The notes beneath the pieces are model-generated. The model worked only from the letters and a program-made list of their open reading frames with translations, was not told the DNA's origin and searched no databases. From Acidithiobacillus ferridurans (GTDB lineage Bacteria; Pseudomonadota; Gammaproteobacteria; Acidithiobacillales; Acidithiobacillaceae): DNA of 64,000 bases. Below, piece by piece: positions 27,225 to 34,785 of the stretch (its first letter is position 1; each line of letters begins with the position of its first letter). A program made the position numbers and the translations under genes. The stretch lies in contig NZ_AP018795.1 of NCBI RefSeq assembly GCF_003966655.1, forward strand, positions 2,683,501 through 2,747,500, given 5' to 3'.

Positions 27225-27530
27225 ATGAAAACCACCCTGGACTTACCGGATGAACTCATTCGCGAAGCGAAATTGCGGGCCGTCCTGCAAGGGCGCACGC
27301 TGCGCGATTTGGTGGCCGAGTACCTGCGACAGGGGATGGGAATGGCGGCGCCGAAACTGCCGACGTCACCCCCACGGGGTTCCGTGGTGGAGCTGGATGA
27401 GGGCGGTTTACCGTTCATCCGCGGACATGCCGACGCACCGGCGCTCCATATGAGCCTTGCTGAGTTGATTGCACTGGAACAAACCGCTCAAGCTGAGGAG
27501 GATGCGCGTCGTGCCGGGTTCCCTGTTTGA
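27225..27530 (+). CDS. VapB-type antitoxin
   Basis: A 101-residue protein starting MKTTLDLPDELIREAKLRAV, a ribbon-helix-helix N-terminus (residues 1-45) that binds operator DNA as a dimer. The C-terminal tail (LHMSLAELIALEQTAQAEED) should wrap the toxin. An AAGGAGG ribosome site precedes it. The PIN toxin frame begins before its stop, a standard antitoxin-toxin arrangement with autoregulation by the complex. The pair sits between hsdM and hsdS. Confidence 0.82.
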   Translation: MKTTLDLPDELIREAKLRAVLQGRTLRDLVAEYLRQGMGMAAPKLPTSPPRGSVVELDEGGLPFIRGHADAPALHMSLAELIALEQTAQAEEDARRAGFPV

Positions 27531-27960
27531 TACCAGCGTGTGGCTGGCGGTGGTATTCACCCGACATCCTTTCCACGAAAGCGCTCGGAAAGCGCTGCAG
27601 GAGGCGACGGCATCCTACCCTGCCGTATTTTGTCGGGCAACCCAGCAAAGTTTTCTGCGGCTGGCTTCTACGCCGACGCTGTTCAAAGCCTATGGAGTAG
27701 ACAGCATGAGCAACAGGGATGCTTTAGTCGCGTTGGATGCCCTGCAGTCTTCTCCGCGTGTTTGCGTTCGCGAAGAGGCTCCTGACGTTTTCTCCCTCTG
27801 GCGGATACTGGCCACCCGCGACACCGCCTCTCCCAAGGTGTGGATGGACGCCTATCTTGCCGCCTTCGCACTGGCCGGAGGGTTACGCCTCGCCACTCTG
27901 GACGGTGATTTCAAGAACTTCACCGCACACGGCCTGGATTGGGTTTTGGTGAACGCGTGA
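27502..27960 (+). CDS. VapC-type PIN-domain toxin
   Basis: A 152-residue PIN-domain ribonuclease. Acidic active-site residues are visible in SLFDTSVWLAVVF (residues 7-19), around NRDALVALDAL, in VWMDAYLAAFALAGG and in LATLDGDFKNF. VapC toxins cut tRNA or rRNA when VapB is degraded. The ATG at 27502 touches the AGGAGG inside vapB; the GTG at 27511 has better ribosome-site spacing, so the true N-terminus may be three residues shorter. It overlaps the antitoxin gene by 29 bases. Confidence 0.85.
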   Translation: MRVVPGSLFDTSVWLAVVFTRHPFHESARKALQEATASYPAVFCRATQQSFLRLASTPTLFKAYGVDSMSNRDALVALDALQSSPRVCVREEAPDVFSLWRILATRDTASPKVWMDAYLAAFALAGGLRLATLDGDFKNFTAHGLDWVLVNA

Positions 27961-27986
27961 GGCTACGGTTACGGGTCCTCGACAGA

Positions 27987-28100
27987 TGGAAAGACGTAAC
28001 CAAGGGCAGCAAGGTGGGCATCATGGGGTGTGAGATATCGGGTATCCGGCCTTTCTACGTGTTCGAGCCGCCCGGGAGTCTGGCGGAGGTGGCGATATGA
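27987..28100 (+). pseudogene. Duplicated hsdM 3'-end remnant in front of hsdS
   Basis: The 37 codons ending at TGA 28098-28100 translate to GSKVGIMGCEISGIRPFYVF followed by EPPGSLAEVAI. This matches the C-terminus of the upstream HsdM (GKVGVVGYEIPFNRHFYVF, EPPRSLAEIDADL). The DNA shares the exact run TTTCTACGTGTTCGAGCCGC. The TGA overlaps the hsdS ATG (ATGA), so this piece appears to keep the original hsdM-hsdS junction, with the VapBC pair lying between the two hsdM tails. Confidence 0.8.
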
Positions 28101-29422
28101 CATATCCACGTTATCCAAAATACAGGGAATCGGGTGTCGAGTGGTTGGGGGATGTGCCTGAGGGGTGGGGAGTAGTCAGAACAAGGTGGCTGTTTTCCAT
28201 AAAGAAGAATATCTCTGGAGAGTTGGGTTATGACATTCTATCTGTAACGCAACAAGGAATTCGAATAAAAGACATTGAAGGAAATAATGGTCAGTTTTCT
28301 ATGGATTACGCTAAATACCAGATAGTTGACGTTGGTGATTTTGTAATGAATCATATGGATTTATTGACAGGATACGTCGATATATCCAAATTTCTCGGGG
28401 TTACGAGCCCAGACTACAGAGTATTTACGATAAGAAAGCCAACAGACTGTCACTATAAGTATTTCCTATATGTATTTCAAATGGGTTACAAAAATAAGAT
28501 TTTCTATGCGTTTGGTCAGGGCAGTTCTCATTTAGGAAGGTGGAGGCTTCCCGCGGAGCAATTTAATAATCTTTCCTTGCCATTTCCTCCTCTCTCTGAA
28601 CAAAAAACTATCGCCGCATTCCTCGATGCCGAAACCGCCCGCATAGATACCCTCATTACTGAATACGAAACCCTCATCGACTTGCTGAAAGAGAAACGGC
28701 AGGCCCTCATCAGCCAAGCGGTGACGAAGGGGCTGAACCCAGATGCTCCGATGAAGGATTCCGGGGTGGAGTGGCTGGGGGATGTACCGGAGCATTGGAG
28801 CGTGAGGCAGCTTCGCTTTATCGCAAATCTGAATCCATCCAAAAGCGAATGCTCAAACATTGGTGAAGATGAGGAGGTCTCATTTTTACCAATGGAGGCT
28901 ATTGGGGATGACGGCTCGCTAAATCTTGAGCATGTGAAACCAATCAACGAGGTTAATTCTGGTTACACATATTTCCGCAATGGAGATGTGACTATCGCTA
29001 AGATTACGCCCTGCTTTGAGAATGGAAAAGGCGCAGTAATGAGTGGACTTAAAGGGCACATAGGGTTTGGCACAACTGAGTTAATTGTTGTGAGGCCGGA
29101 GCAGAATATATCCATTAGCGAATATATCCACTTGATTTTTGTTTCTGCATATTTTCGTAAATTAGGTGAATCATGGATGTATGGTGCTGGCGGGCAAAAA
29201 AGAGTACCCGACGAATTCGTGCGTAATTTCAAGATAGGGGTTCCACCTGTCGATGAACAACACGCCATCGCCGCATTTCTCGATACAGAAACTTCCCGCA
29301 TGGACATCCTCGTTCAGGAAGCGGAAAACGGCATCAATCTACTCCGGGAGCGCCGGATGACGCTCATTTCAGATGCGGTGACAGGAAAAATTGATGTGCG
29401 TGACTGGAAAGGAGTTGCGTAA
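28097..29422 (+). CDS. hsdS: Type I restriction-modification specificity subunit HsdS
   Basis: A 441-residue subunit that reads the two halves of the DNA target. Its two halves are built alike: each starts with SGVEWLGDVPE (about residues 11 and 222), continues with a variable target-recognition domain, and ends in a conserved spacer helix (SEQKTIAAFLDAETARIDTL and DEQHAIAAFLDTETSRMDIL). The recognition domains are clearly more AT-rich than hsdM and hsdR, as expected for horizontally exchanged specificity modules. It is the only fully open hsd gene here. It starts in an ATGA overlap with the hsdM-tail remnant, and its TAA overlaps the next ATG. Confidence 0.93.
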   Translation: MTYPRYPKYRESGVEWLGDVPEGWGVVRTRWLFSIKKNISGELGYDILSVTQQGIRIKDIEGNNGQFSMDYAKYQIVDVGDFVMNHMDLLTGYVDISKFLGVTSPDYRVFTIRKPTDCHYKYFLYVFQMGYKNKIFYAFGQGSSHLGRWRLPAEQFNNLSLPFPPLSEQKTIAAFLDAETARIDTLITEYETLIDLLKEKRQALISQAVTKGLNPDAPMKDSGVEWLGDVPEHWSVRQLRFIANLNPSKSECSNIGEDEEVSFLPMEAIGDDGSLNLEHVKPINEVNSGYTYFRNGDVTIAKITPCFENGKGAVMSGLKGHIGFGTTELIVVRPEQNISISEYIHLIFVSAYFRKLGESWMYGAGGQKRVPDEFVRNFKIGVPPVDEQHAIAAFLDTETSRMDILVQEAENGINLLRERRMTLISDAVTGKIDVRDWKGVA

Positions 29423-30226
29423 TGGAATATTTGGCAAAAAAGCACGGCTTGTGGCTGGAAGGGGCGTATTCTCACTTACGCCTCATAACTCCACCGCCTG
29501 TTGTGCTCCCTTTTAGCTTGAATAGTGGCGTGAACGGTAATGTTTATGTTTTCTGTGAGGACTATTTTGATTCTGCGACTCGTGTTCGTAGAGGTCGGCT
29601 TTACCAATCTTCTGGTAGAGATGGAGACCGCTTCGAAAATGTGAGCCTTTTCCCATATCCCAGTCCATCCAAAGGTTGTCCAATAGATGAAATATATGAG
29701 ACTGCAAACCTGAATATCAAAGCAGGACAAGAAGTAATTCTCGGCGACAATCTGGCGCAAACATGTTGGACCGTTGTTCTGGCTGAACGCAGAGGGCGTG
29801 ACGCCTATTACATCACACTTAAGTCGAAAACCTTCCTTGGCGTATTACCGGAATTATTATCCGAAGAGATTCCACCAAACAACCGCGAGGATATCCACAG
29901 AGCCATGAATGCCGTCGTGGAGGCCGCATCCGTGCAAGCCCCCCAGCCAGTTATCGATGCCTGCCGGGTTGCCGCTACACATATGCTGCTTGCTATGTAT
30001 CCGCAAATCACTAAAAAACGAGCTGGGGCAAATAGTCGGGAAGCTGGACAATGGGTCGTGTATCCAGTCTGCCGCTAATCTCATTAACAAGCTGCACTCT
30101 CGCGCAAAGCCATCGGGAGCCGCTAATAACGATACCCGCCCCGTGTCGCAGCGCGACGCCGATTTGGCCGTGAGCGCAATCGCGTTTCTCTTGCAAGACT
30201 TCGGATGGGCGGAGCAAGCATTATGA
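29422..30226 (+). pseudogene. Unknown protein coupled to hsdS, frameshift in an A6 run
   Basis: An unrecognised soluble protein starting MEYLAKKHGLWLEGAYSHLR, with its ATG inside the hsdS stop (TAATG). The frame ends at 30078. The continuation NELGQIVGKLDNGSCIQSAA, running to a stop at 30226, is in the next frame. Removing one A from the AAAAAA at 30013-30018 joins both into about 267 codons. The joined frame then overlaps the following gene by 4 bases (ATGA), which argues that the longer protein is the original. An A6 run can also slip in transcription. Alternatively this is sequencing error or decay. Function is unknown; position suggests an accessory role in the restriction locus. Confidence 0.6.
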
Positions 30227-30957
30227 AGCCGCTAGCTACAACATGGTGTACCTATTATGCAGGATTTGCCGAGCAGCCTCCCGATGAACTGCTAGACATC
30301 GGTTTTCTCAACGAAAAATACCGTTCTCGACCATTTTACTACCCCATGGCGAAAGGGAATATTCGGGAGTTTCCCACCGTTGAACAGTGGTATAACTATG
30401 TACAAAGTCTCCGCATTCCACCCCATCAGATACCCCTTCCTTATCTTGATGCCTTCGATGAGGCCTTAAGGGCATTATTCATGACCTACCTTCTCCCGGA
30501 GTTTTGTAAAATGGCGGAGATGAAGGCGTTATCGACCCTGGAAGCCGCCCTGAAAGACGCGTATCATCATCAAATGTGTAAGCAAACGGCCCGGAAAACG
30601 AAGCCCAAAGCCGGCGAAAGTTCTACAGGGTCCGTACACCGATGTGCCGCGTTGGCAGATTGTTTGGAGTGGGCTGAACAACACGACGGTCTAGAGCCAA
30701 ACCTGTTTGATAAGTCAATTGGCCAGAGAAGGCCAGAAGCATTGAATGTCATCCGGGATAAACAGATGCATGGTAAACTTGAGGAGATGTTTCCGTGGGG
30801 TGGGTTATTTGAAGTTATCAAAAGTACCGTTGGCTACGCCTTCCGAAATTGGACCATCTATGACATTCATCAGTTGAGGGCCGTAAATATGGCCACCCGT
30901 GCGGGATTCCCCGACTCTTCCTTTGGGCAGTGGCAAGATTTTCCTATAACAGCGTGA
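30223..30957 (+). CDS. Unknown protein, last gene of the hsdS operon
   Basis: A 244-residue soluble protein starting MKPLATTWCTYYAGFAEQPP at an ATGA overlap with the gene before. A longer upstream start (30205) is less likely. I recognise no family. It is predicted helical, rich in aromatic residues, with a charged patch (ARKTKPKAGESS) near residue 125 and Cys-containing segments (HQMCKQT, VHRCAALADCLEW). The coupled order hsdS - unknown - unknown suggests joint expression with the specificity subunit. Confidence 0.6.
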   Translation: MKPLATTWCTYYAGFAEQPPDELLDIGFLNEKYRSRPFYYPMAKGNIREFPTVEQWYNYVQSLRIPPHQIPLPYLDAFDEALRALFMTYLLPEFCKMAEMKALSTLEAALKDAYHHQMCKQTARKTKPKAGESSTGSVHRCAALADCLEWAEQHDGLEPNLFDKSIGQRRPEALNVIRDKQMHGKLEEMFPWGGLFEVIKSTVGYAFRNWTIYDIHQLRAVNMATRAGFPDSSFGQWQDFPITA

Positions 30958-31057
30958 GCGTTCGTTTATATGGAATCGTCCGTGGTAGACGCAAGCGGCT
31001 TACACAGTCCGGCCTGCTTGACGCCTAAATTATGTGACCTCATGACAGGGGCATGCG

Positions 31058-31897
31058 ATGAATGAAAAGTTCTCTAAGAGACACGGATACCAGCAAGCGC
31101 ACGAAACAGAGATTATTGTGCGGCAAGACGCTCCGCATGAACTGCGTGGAATTGTTGTTCAGCTTGCTTACGATTGCGGATTTCAACCGAAAAGCCTTCG
31201 CTCACTTGTATGCCGCATACTAAGAAAACGGTCGGATTCAAACAATTGGTCTGAGTACCCAAACATGGACGATGAAGTACATGACCTCGTTGATGGCTGT
31301 GACTGGTATCGGGTCTACGACATCATAGAGGATATCTCCGGTGCCATGCGCGAGACCCCTTACTCTTATGAACCCCAAAAGTTCGAGAACGAAATAAACG
31401 ACTACTTCCTCGAAAATGGTATTGGCTGGAAATTATCGAACGGCAAGGTTAAGATGCGCGGCCCCGAAGTATTCGAGGGAATTATAGACACTGCGGAGTG
31501 GCAGCTTGAAGCAAAAAACTTCAGTAACGCCAGGAATGAACTCCATGAGGCGCGCCGTGATTTGTCTCGGCGTCCTGCCCCTGATATCACTGGTGGAATT
31601 CAGCATTCAATGGCGGCGCTCGAATGTGTGGCTCGTGAGGCTTGTGGTGACGCCAAGGCCACTCTCGGCGATATCATGAAACGTTACCCGGATATCGTTC
31701 CTCGGCCTCTTGATGAGGCCATCGCAAAAGCCTGGGGTTACGCTTCGGAAAATGCACGCCATATCCGCGAAGGGAGGGAGCCAACATTCGAGGAAGCGGA
31801 GTTGGCTGTCGGCATGGTTGCTGCCCTCGCAACATATTTGGGCGAAAACATGGGGTATAACTATGCGCTCAGGCATGACAAACCAAAAGCGGCGTGA
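31058..31897 (+). CDS. AbiJ-NTD4-like abortive-infection-type protein
   Basis: A 279-residue protein. The N-terminal 110 residues (FSKRHGYQQAHETEIIVRQD, then WYRVYDIIEDISGA) resemble the AbiJ N-terminal domain 4. The C-terminal part (IQHSMAALECVAREACGDAK, ATLGDIMKRYP) resembles the helical C-terminal domain found with AbiJ/abortive-infection proteins. A phage-defence role is inferred from those domains and from its place beside a restriction system. The attC-like site begins inside the last 14 codons, so the final residues are encoded by recombination-site DNA. Confidence 0.7.
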   Translation: MNEKFSKRHGYQQAHETEIIVRQDAPHELRGIVVQLAYDCGFQPKSLRSLVCRILRKRSDSNNWSEYPNMDDEVHDLVDGCDWYRVYDIIEDISGAMRETPYSYEPQKFENEINDYFLENGIGWKLSNGKVKMRGPEVFEGIIDTAEWQLEAKNFSNARNELHEARRDLSRRPAPDITGGIQHSMAALECVAREACGDAKATLGDIMKRYPDIVPRPLDEAIAKAWGYASENARHIREGREPTFEEAELAVGMVAALATYLGENMGYNYALRHDKPKAA

Positions 31898-31917
31898 CCA
31901 TTAGCTTTATGTTAGTT
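31855..31917 (+). repeat. attC-like recombination site 1
   Basis: R''-like GTATAAC at 31855, TGCGCTCA core, terminal TTAGCTTTATGTTAG with R' at 31911. It is 63 bp and overlaps the 3' end of the AbiJ-like gene. Confidence 0.75.
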
Positions 31918-31936
31918 TTATCAAAGAGGGAACGCC

Positions 31937-32353
31937 ATGCAATTTGAAGAACAAGTCGTAATCGCAGCCTCTGTTGAAAAGGTCTTTTCCCTGTACGCAG
32001 ACGTAAAAGGTTGGTCTTTCTGGGACTCTGACGTAAAGACTTCCTCCATTGATGGGGAATTCGTTTCCGGAGCCGGTGGCACCCTTCAACCGTCAAGCGG
32101 TCCAAAGGCTAAAATTGCTTTCACAGAAGTTGTTCCCAATCGTTCGTTCACGGTTGAAAGCAAGCTGCCTTTGTGTGTCATGCGCTTTGAACATGAGTTG
32201 TCAAGTCATTTGGGCGAAACCATAGCAGTGCATCGGATAGCCTTCGAGGGGATGCTTTCGCCGTTGTTTGGTCGACTTATCGGGTCGCAAATTAAAAAGG
32301 GCTTGCCTCATACGCTCCAAGGATTGAAACGTGCTGCTGAACACCAAAGTTGA
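31937..32353 (+). CDS. SRPBCC-family protein
   Basis: A 138-residue protein starting MQFEEQVVIAASVEKVFSLY with an AGAGGGA ribosome site. The N-terminal strand-helix pattern, DVKGWSFWDSDVK, and the C-terminal helix (FGRLIGSQIKKGLPHTLQGL) fit the START-like SRPBCC fold, a hydrophobic-ligand-binding helix-grip. The ligand is unknown. It fills one cassette between attC sites 1 and 2. Confidence 0.78.
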   Translation: MQFEEQVVIAASVEKVFSLYADVKGWSFWDSDVKTSSIDGEFVSGAGGTLQPSSGPKAKIAFTEVVPNRSFTVESKLPLCVMRFEHELSSHLGETIAVHRIAFEGMLSPLFGRLIGSQIKKGLPHTLQGLKRAAEHQS

Positions 32354-32410
32354 TATGGCGGTCAAGCGGAACGCTCCGCTTTTGACGCGTCACGTACCCT
32401 TACGCTAGGT
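32349..32410 (+). repeat. attC-like recombination site 2 (degenerate)
   Basis: The hairpin AAGCGGAACGCTCCGCTT is followed by CCCTTACGCTAGG; the R' box reads GCTAGGT instead of GTTRRRY. The left R'' box is poorly conserved. Confidence 0.55.
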
Positions 32411-32423
32411 AGGCAGGCAACCT

Positions 32424-32540
32424 ATGGGATTTACGCTGGATAAAGTTGTACCGTGGGGACGTTCGTATGACGAAACGGGCGCAAAAAAACAGCGCGCCGC
32501 TTATCGTTACGTTAGGGATACATCGGATGTTACTTGCTGA
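32424..32540 (+). pseudogene. Cassette with truncated methyltransferase-like start
   Basis: A 38-codon ORF. The first 17 residues (MGFTLDKVVPWGRSYDE) resemble the N-terminus of a class I SAM-dependent methyltransferase family often carried in cassettes. The remaining codons run through attC site 3 and stop at 32540. The body of the enzyme is missing, so this is read as a deletion remnant that left the gene start joined to the recombination site. The methyltransferase identification is from memory of the family's N-terminal pattern. Confidence 0.45.
32461..32517 (+). repeat. attC-like recombination site 3
   Basis: It contains GGGCGCAAAAAAACAGCGCGCC and the terminal TTATCGTTACGTTAGGG, with R' at 32511. 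The R'' box is degenerate. Confidence 0.6.
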
Positions 32541-32578
32541 CGTGCCAGAACACCTGATTTGAAGGAGGGCTATACGAG

Positions 32579-33058
32579 ATGACCGTGAACATAACCATAC
32601 AGAGAGCAACCATAAACGATGCACCTGAAGTGGCCGTCATGGTTGGCGAGTTGCTAAATGAAATTATGAGCACTATTGGAATACATGCCTTCAAGTTCAG
32701 TCTTGATGAAACAATGGCCAGGCTCAAAGATTTCATCTACCGAGAGAAATATTTCGTTTTTGTTGCCCAAAGCGAGAATCAGTCTTTGGTTGGCTTCATT
32801 GCGCTTTATGAAAGCTACGCGTTATATGCCGAAGGCGCCTTCGGCACCATCCCAGAGCTCTTTGTTCGTCCGGGGTATCGTTCACAAAACGTGGGGCAGC
32901 GCCTTATGGAACAGGCAAAGAAATTCGGCAATTCGCGTGGCTGGAAGCGCCTAGAAGTTACCACCACTCCACTCCCACAGTTCGATAAAACAATAGCATT
33001 TTACGAGCGGGAGGGGTTCGCAATTACAGGTGGTCGCAAGTTGAAGGTGGCACTATGA
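32579..33058 (+). CDS. GNAT-family N-acetyltransferase
   Basis: A 159-residue acetyl-CoA-dependent acetyltransferase. The acetyl-CoA loop motif is ELFVRPGYRSQNVGQRLMEQ (about residues 96-115), followed by KRLEVTTTPLPQFDKTIAFY and FYEREGFAITGG at the C-terminus. A GAAGGAGG ribosome site precedes the ATG. Its TGA overlaps the cupin ATG (ATGA) with no attC between, so both belong to one two-gene cassette. The substrate is unknown. Confidence 0.88.
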   Translation: MTVNITIQRATINDAPEVAVMVGELLNEIMSTIGIHAFKFSLDETMARLKDFIYREKYFVFVAQSENQSLVGFIALYESYALYAEGAFGTIPELFVRPGYRSQNVGQRLMEQAKKFGNSRGWKRLEVTTTPLPQFDKTIAFYEREGFAITGGRKLKVAL

Positions 33059-33465
33059 GCAACCAGTCTGACATTGCTGTCGAGAGGGGTGCGCCAAAAA
33101 AACGACGTGCCGCTGACCTCGAGCGCTATGTTGCATCCATAGTGATTAACCTGGAAGGTGTGATTTCGGCGAATTGGCGAGACCTTCCCACGAAGGAAAT
33201 CTTTCCGGGGATTCGTGCGCGTATCCTCTGGCAAGGCACGAACGGCGCCAAGGCCCAAATTCTTGAAATCGACCCTGGTGCCAAGTTCACAAAGCTCGAT
33301 ACGCATTTCCCGGGTCCTGAAGAAGTATTCGTGGTATCTGGCGTATTTAACGACGGTGTCCACGATTATCCGGCAGGTACTTTCATCCACAATCCGGCTG
33401 GCTCGGCGCACGTTCCTCAGTCAAAGCAGGGGTGCGTAATCTTCGTGTTCTTCCCCCGGGGTTGA
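33055..33465 (+). CDS. Cupin-domain protein (ChrR-like)
   Basis: A 136-residue single-cupin protein. Cupin motif 1 is visible in THFPGPEEVFVVSGVFND, where the usual His/Glu metal ligands lie, and motif 2 in YPAGTFIHNPAGSAHVPQSK. The pattern resembles the C-terminal cupin of ChrR anti-sigma factors, but the zinc-binding anti-sigma N-terminus is absent. It is translated coupled to the GNAT gene. The biochemical role is unknown. Confidence 0.78.
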   Translation: MSNQSDIAVERGAPKKRRAADLERYVASIVINLEGVISANWRDLPTKEIFPGIRARILWQGTNGAKAQILEIDPGAKFTKLDTHFPGPEEVFVVSGVFNDGVHDYPAGTFIHNPAGSAHVPQSKQGCVIFVFFPRG

Positions 33466-33474
33466 GCTCATGCA

Positions 33475-33537
33475 ACATAACACTGCGCTCAGTCATGGCG
33501 AGCAAAAATCGCACAAACCCTTAGCTACACGTTGGTC
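33475..33537 (+). repeat. attC-like recombination site 4
   Basis: R''-like ACATAAC, then CTGCGCTCAGTCATGGCGAG, and the terminal CCCTTAGCTACACGTTGGTC with R' at 33531. Very similar to sites 1 and 6. Confidence 0.8.
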
Positions 33538-33575
33538 AGATTAGGATTAGTAGTAACACTCGCGAGGAAAAGGGG

Positions 33576-34355
33576 ATGACCCATACACGCATGACAAGAA
33601 GTCAATTTCACCACGACGACCTGATGTTGTCATACCTCGATACGGGTGGGGAGGGCCAGACACTGATTGCCCTCCACGCGCTTTGGATGGAGGCCGCCAC
33701 CTATGCCCGTCTTGCAGATGCACTATCACCCGAGTGGCGCGTCATCGCCATGGACCAGCGCGGACACGGTTATTCTGACCATGCGCTCAGTTATACACGC
33801 AAAGACTATATAGGCGATGTGGCCGCGCTGGTTGAACATCTTGAGGTGGACAAAGTCGTCCTGCTTGGTAACTCGCTGGGCGGCGTAAACGCCTACCAGT
33901 TCGCTGCGTGGCATCCCGAGCGTGTAAAGGCCGTCGTCATTGAAGACATCGGCGCCGCTCCGGATGCTAATGCGTCGTTTGTGTTAGCCTGGGAGGGTAT
34001 CTTTCCAAGCCGTGAAACGCTCGAAGAACGCATCGGGCAACGGCTGGCGCCCTACCTCCTGGATTCCTTTCGCTCTACCCCAAACGGCTGGCGGCTTGCG
34101 TTCGAGCCTCGTGAGATGCTTGAATCGCAGCTTCAGCTCAATAGCGACCACTGGGCCGACTGGCTCGCGACTAGATGCCCGGCTCTCTTGGTCCGGGGTA
34201 AGGAGAGCCGGATTACGACGCAAGACCACTGCGAGCAAATGGCGGCGCGACGGCCCAATACTCGTCTCGTTACGCTTGATGGAGGGCACGTAGTCCATCA
34301 GGACAATCCGAATGGCTTTGCGGAGATTGTGCGGGAGTTCTTGCATGACCTTTGA
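33576..34355 (+). CDS. Alpha/beta-fold hydrolase
   Basis: A 259-residue hydrolase. The oxyanion-hole region is ALHALWMEA, then MDQRGHGYSDH. The nucleophile elbow is LLGNSLGGVNA (Ser about residue 99). The catalytic His is in LDGGHVVHQDNPNGFAEIV near the C-terminus, and an acid likely lies in the preceding strand. A GAGGAAAAGGGG ribosome site precedes the ATG. The substrate is unknown. It is the sole gene of its cassette. Confidence 0.88.
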   Translation: MTHTRMTRSQFHHDDLMLSYLDTGGEGQTLIALHALWMEAATYARLADALSPEWRVIAMDQRGHGYSDHALSYTRKDYIGDVAALVEHLEVDKVVLLGNSLGGVNAYQFAAWHPERVKAVVIEDIGAAPDANASFVLAWEGIFPSRETLEERIGQRLAPYLLDSFRSTPNGWRLAFEPREMLESQLQLNSDHWADWLATRCPALLVRGKESRITTQDHCEQMAARRPNTRLVTLDGGHVVHQDNPNGFAEIVREFLHDL

Positions 34356-34390
34356 GTTTATACGTTTGTTCACTAATCGTGCGCGGCTTC

Positions 34391-34456
34391 GCCCAACATT
34401 TCCATCGAGAGGGACGCGTAAAAAACGGCACGCTCCTTATCCTTACGGAGTTAACT
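34391..34456 (+). repeat. attC-like recombination site 5
   Basis: R'' GCCCAAC (exact RYYYAAC) at 34391, the imperfect palindrome GGGACGCGTAAAAAACGGCA, and R'-like GTTAACT at 34450. Confidence 0.65.
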
Positions 34457-34462
34457 AGAAAT

Positions 34463-34780
34463 ATGCACTGGTTATATCTGGCAATAGCAATCGTGTCCGA
34501 GGTTGTTGCAACTTCTGCACTCAAGGCAGCAAATGGCTTTACTCGCTGGGAGCCATCGCTTCTTGTTGTGGCCGGATATGCGTCAGCGTTCTATTTTCTT
34601 TCGCTTGCGCTACGCACCATCCAGCTTGGTGTGGCCTACGCTATCTGGTCTGGTGTCGGTGTTGCCTTGATTATACTGGTTGGTTGGGTTGTTTACCGTC
34701 AGCCTCTTAATGTGGCCTCATTCGTCGGTATCGCGCTCATTGTCGCTGGCGTGATAGTGCTCCACATTTTTTCCAAATAG
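34463..34780 (+). CDS. Small multidrug resistance (SMR) transporter
   Basis: A 105-residue, four-helix proton-coupled drug exporter of the EmrE/Qac/SugE family. It starts MHWLYLAIAIVSEVVATSAL, with the essential membrane Glu at about E13. It continues with GYASAFYFLSLALRTIQLGV and AYAIWSGVGVALI, the SMR signature. A long upstream extension in frame covers attC DNA and is rejected. SMR genes (qac) are classic integron cargo. It likely exports quaternary cations; it shares its cassette with the next gene, 5 bases away. Confidence 0.93.
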   Translation: MHWLYLAIAIVSEVVATSALKAANGFTRWEPSLLVVAGYASAFYFLSLALRTIQLGVAYAIWSGVGVALIILVGWVVYRQPLNVASFVGIALIVAGVIVLHIFSK

Positions 34781-34785
34781 GTTAT

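Noticed and set aside
30958-31057. Additional attC site before the AbiJ-like gene
   Set aside because: GCCTAAATTATGTGACC recalls an attC end, but the R' box is off consensus and no R'' partner or hairpin is convincing.
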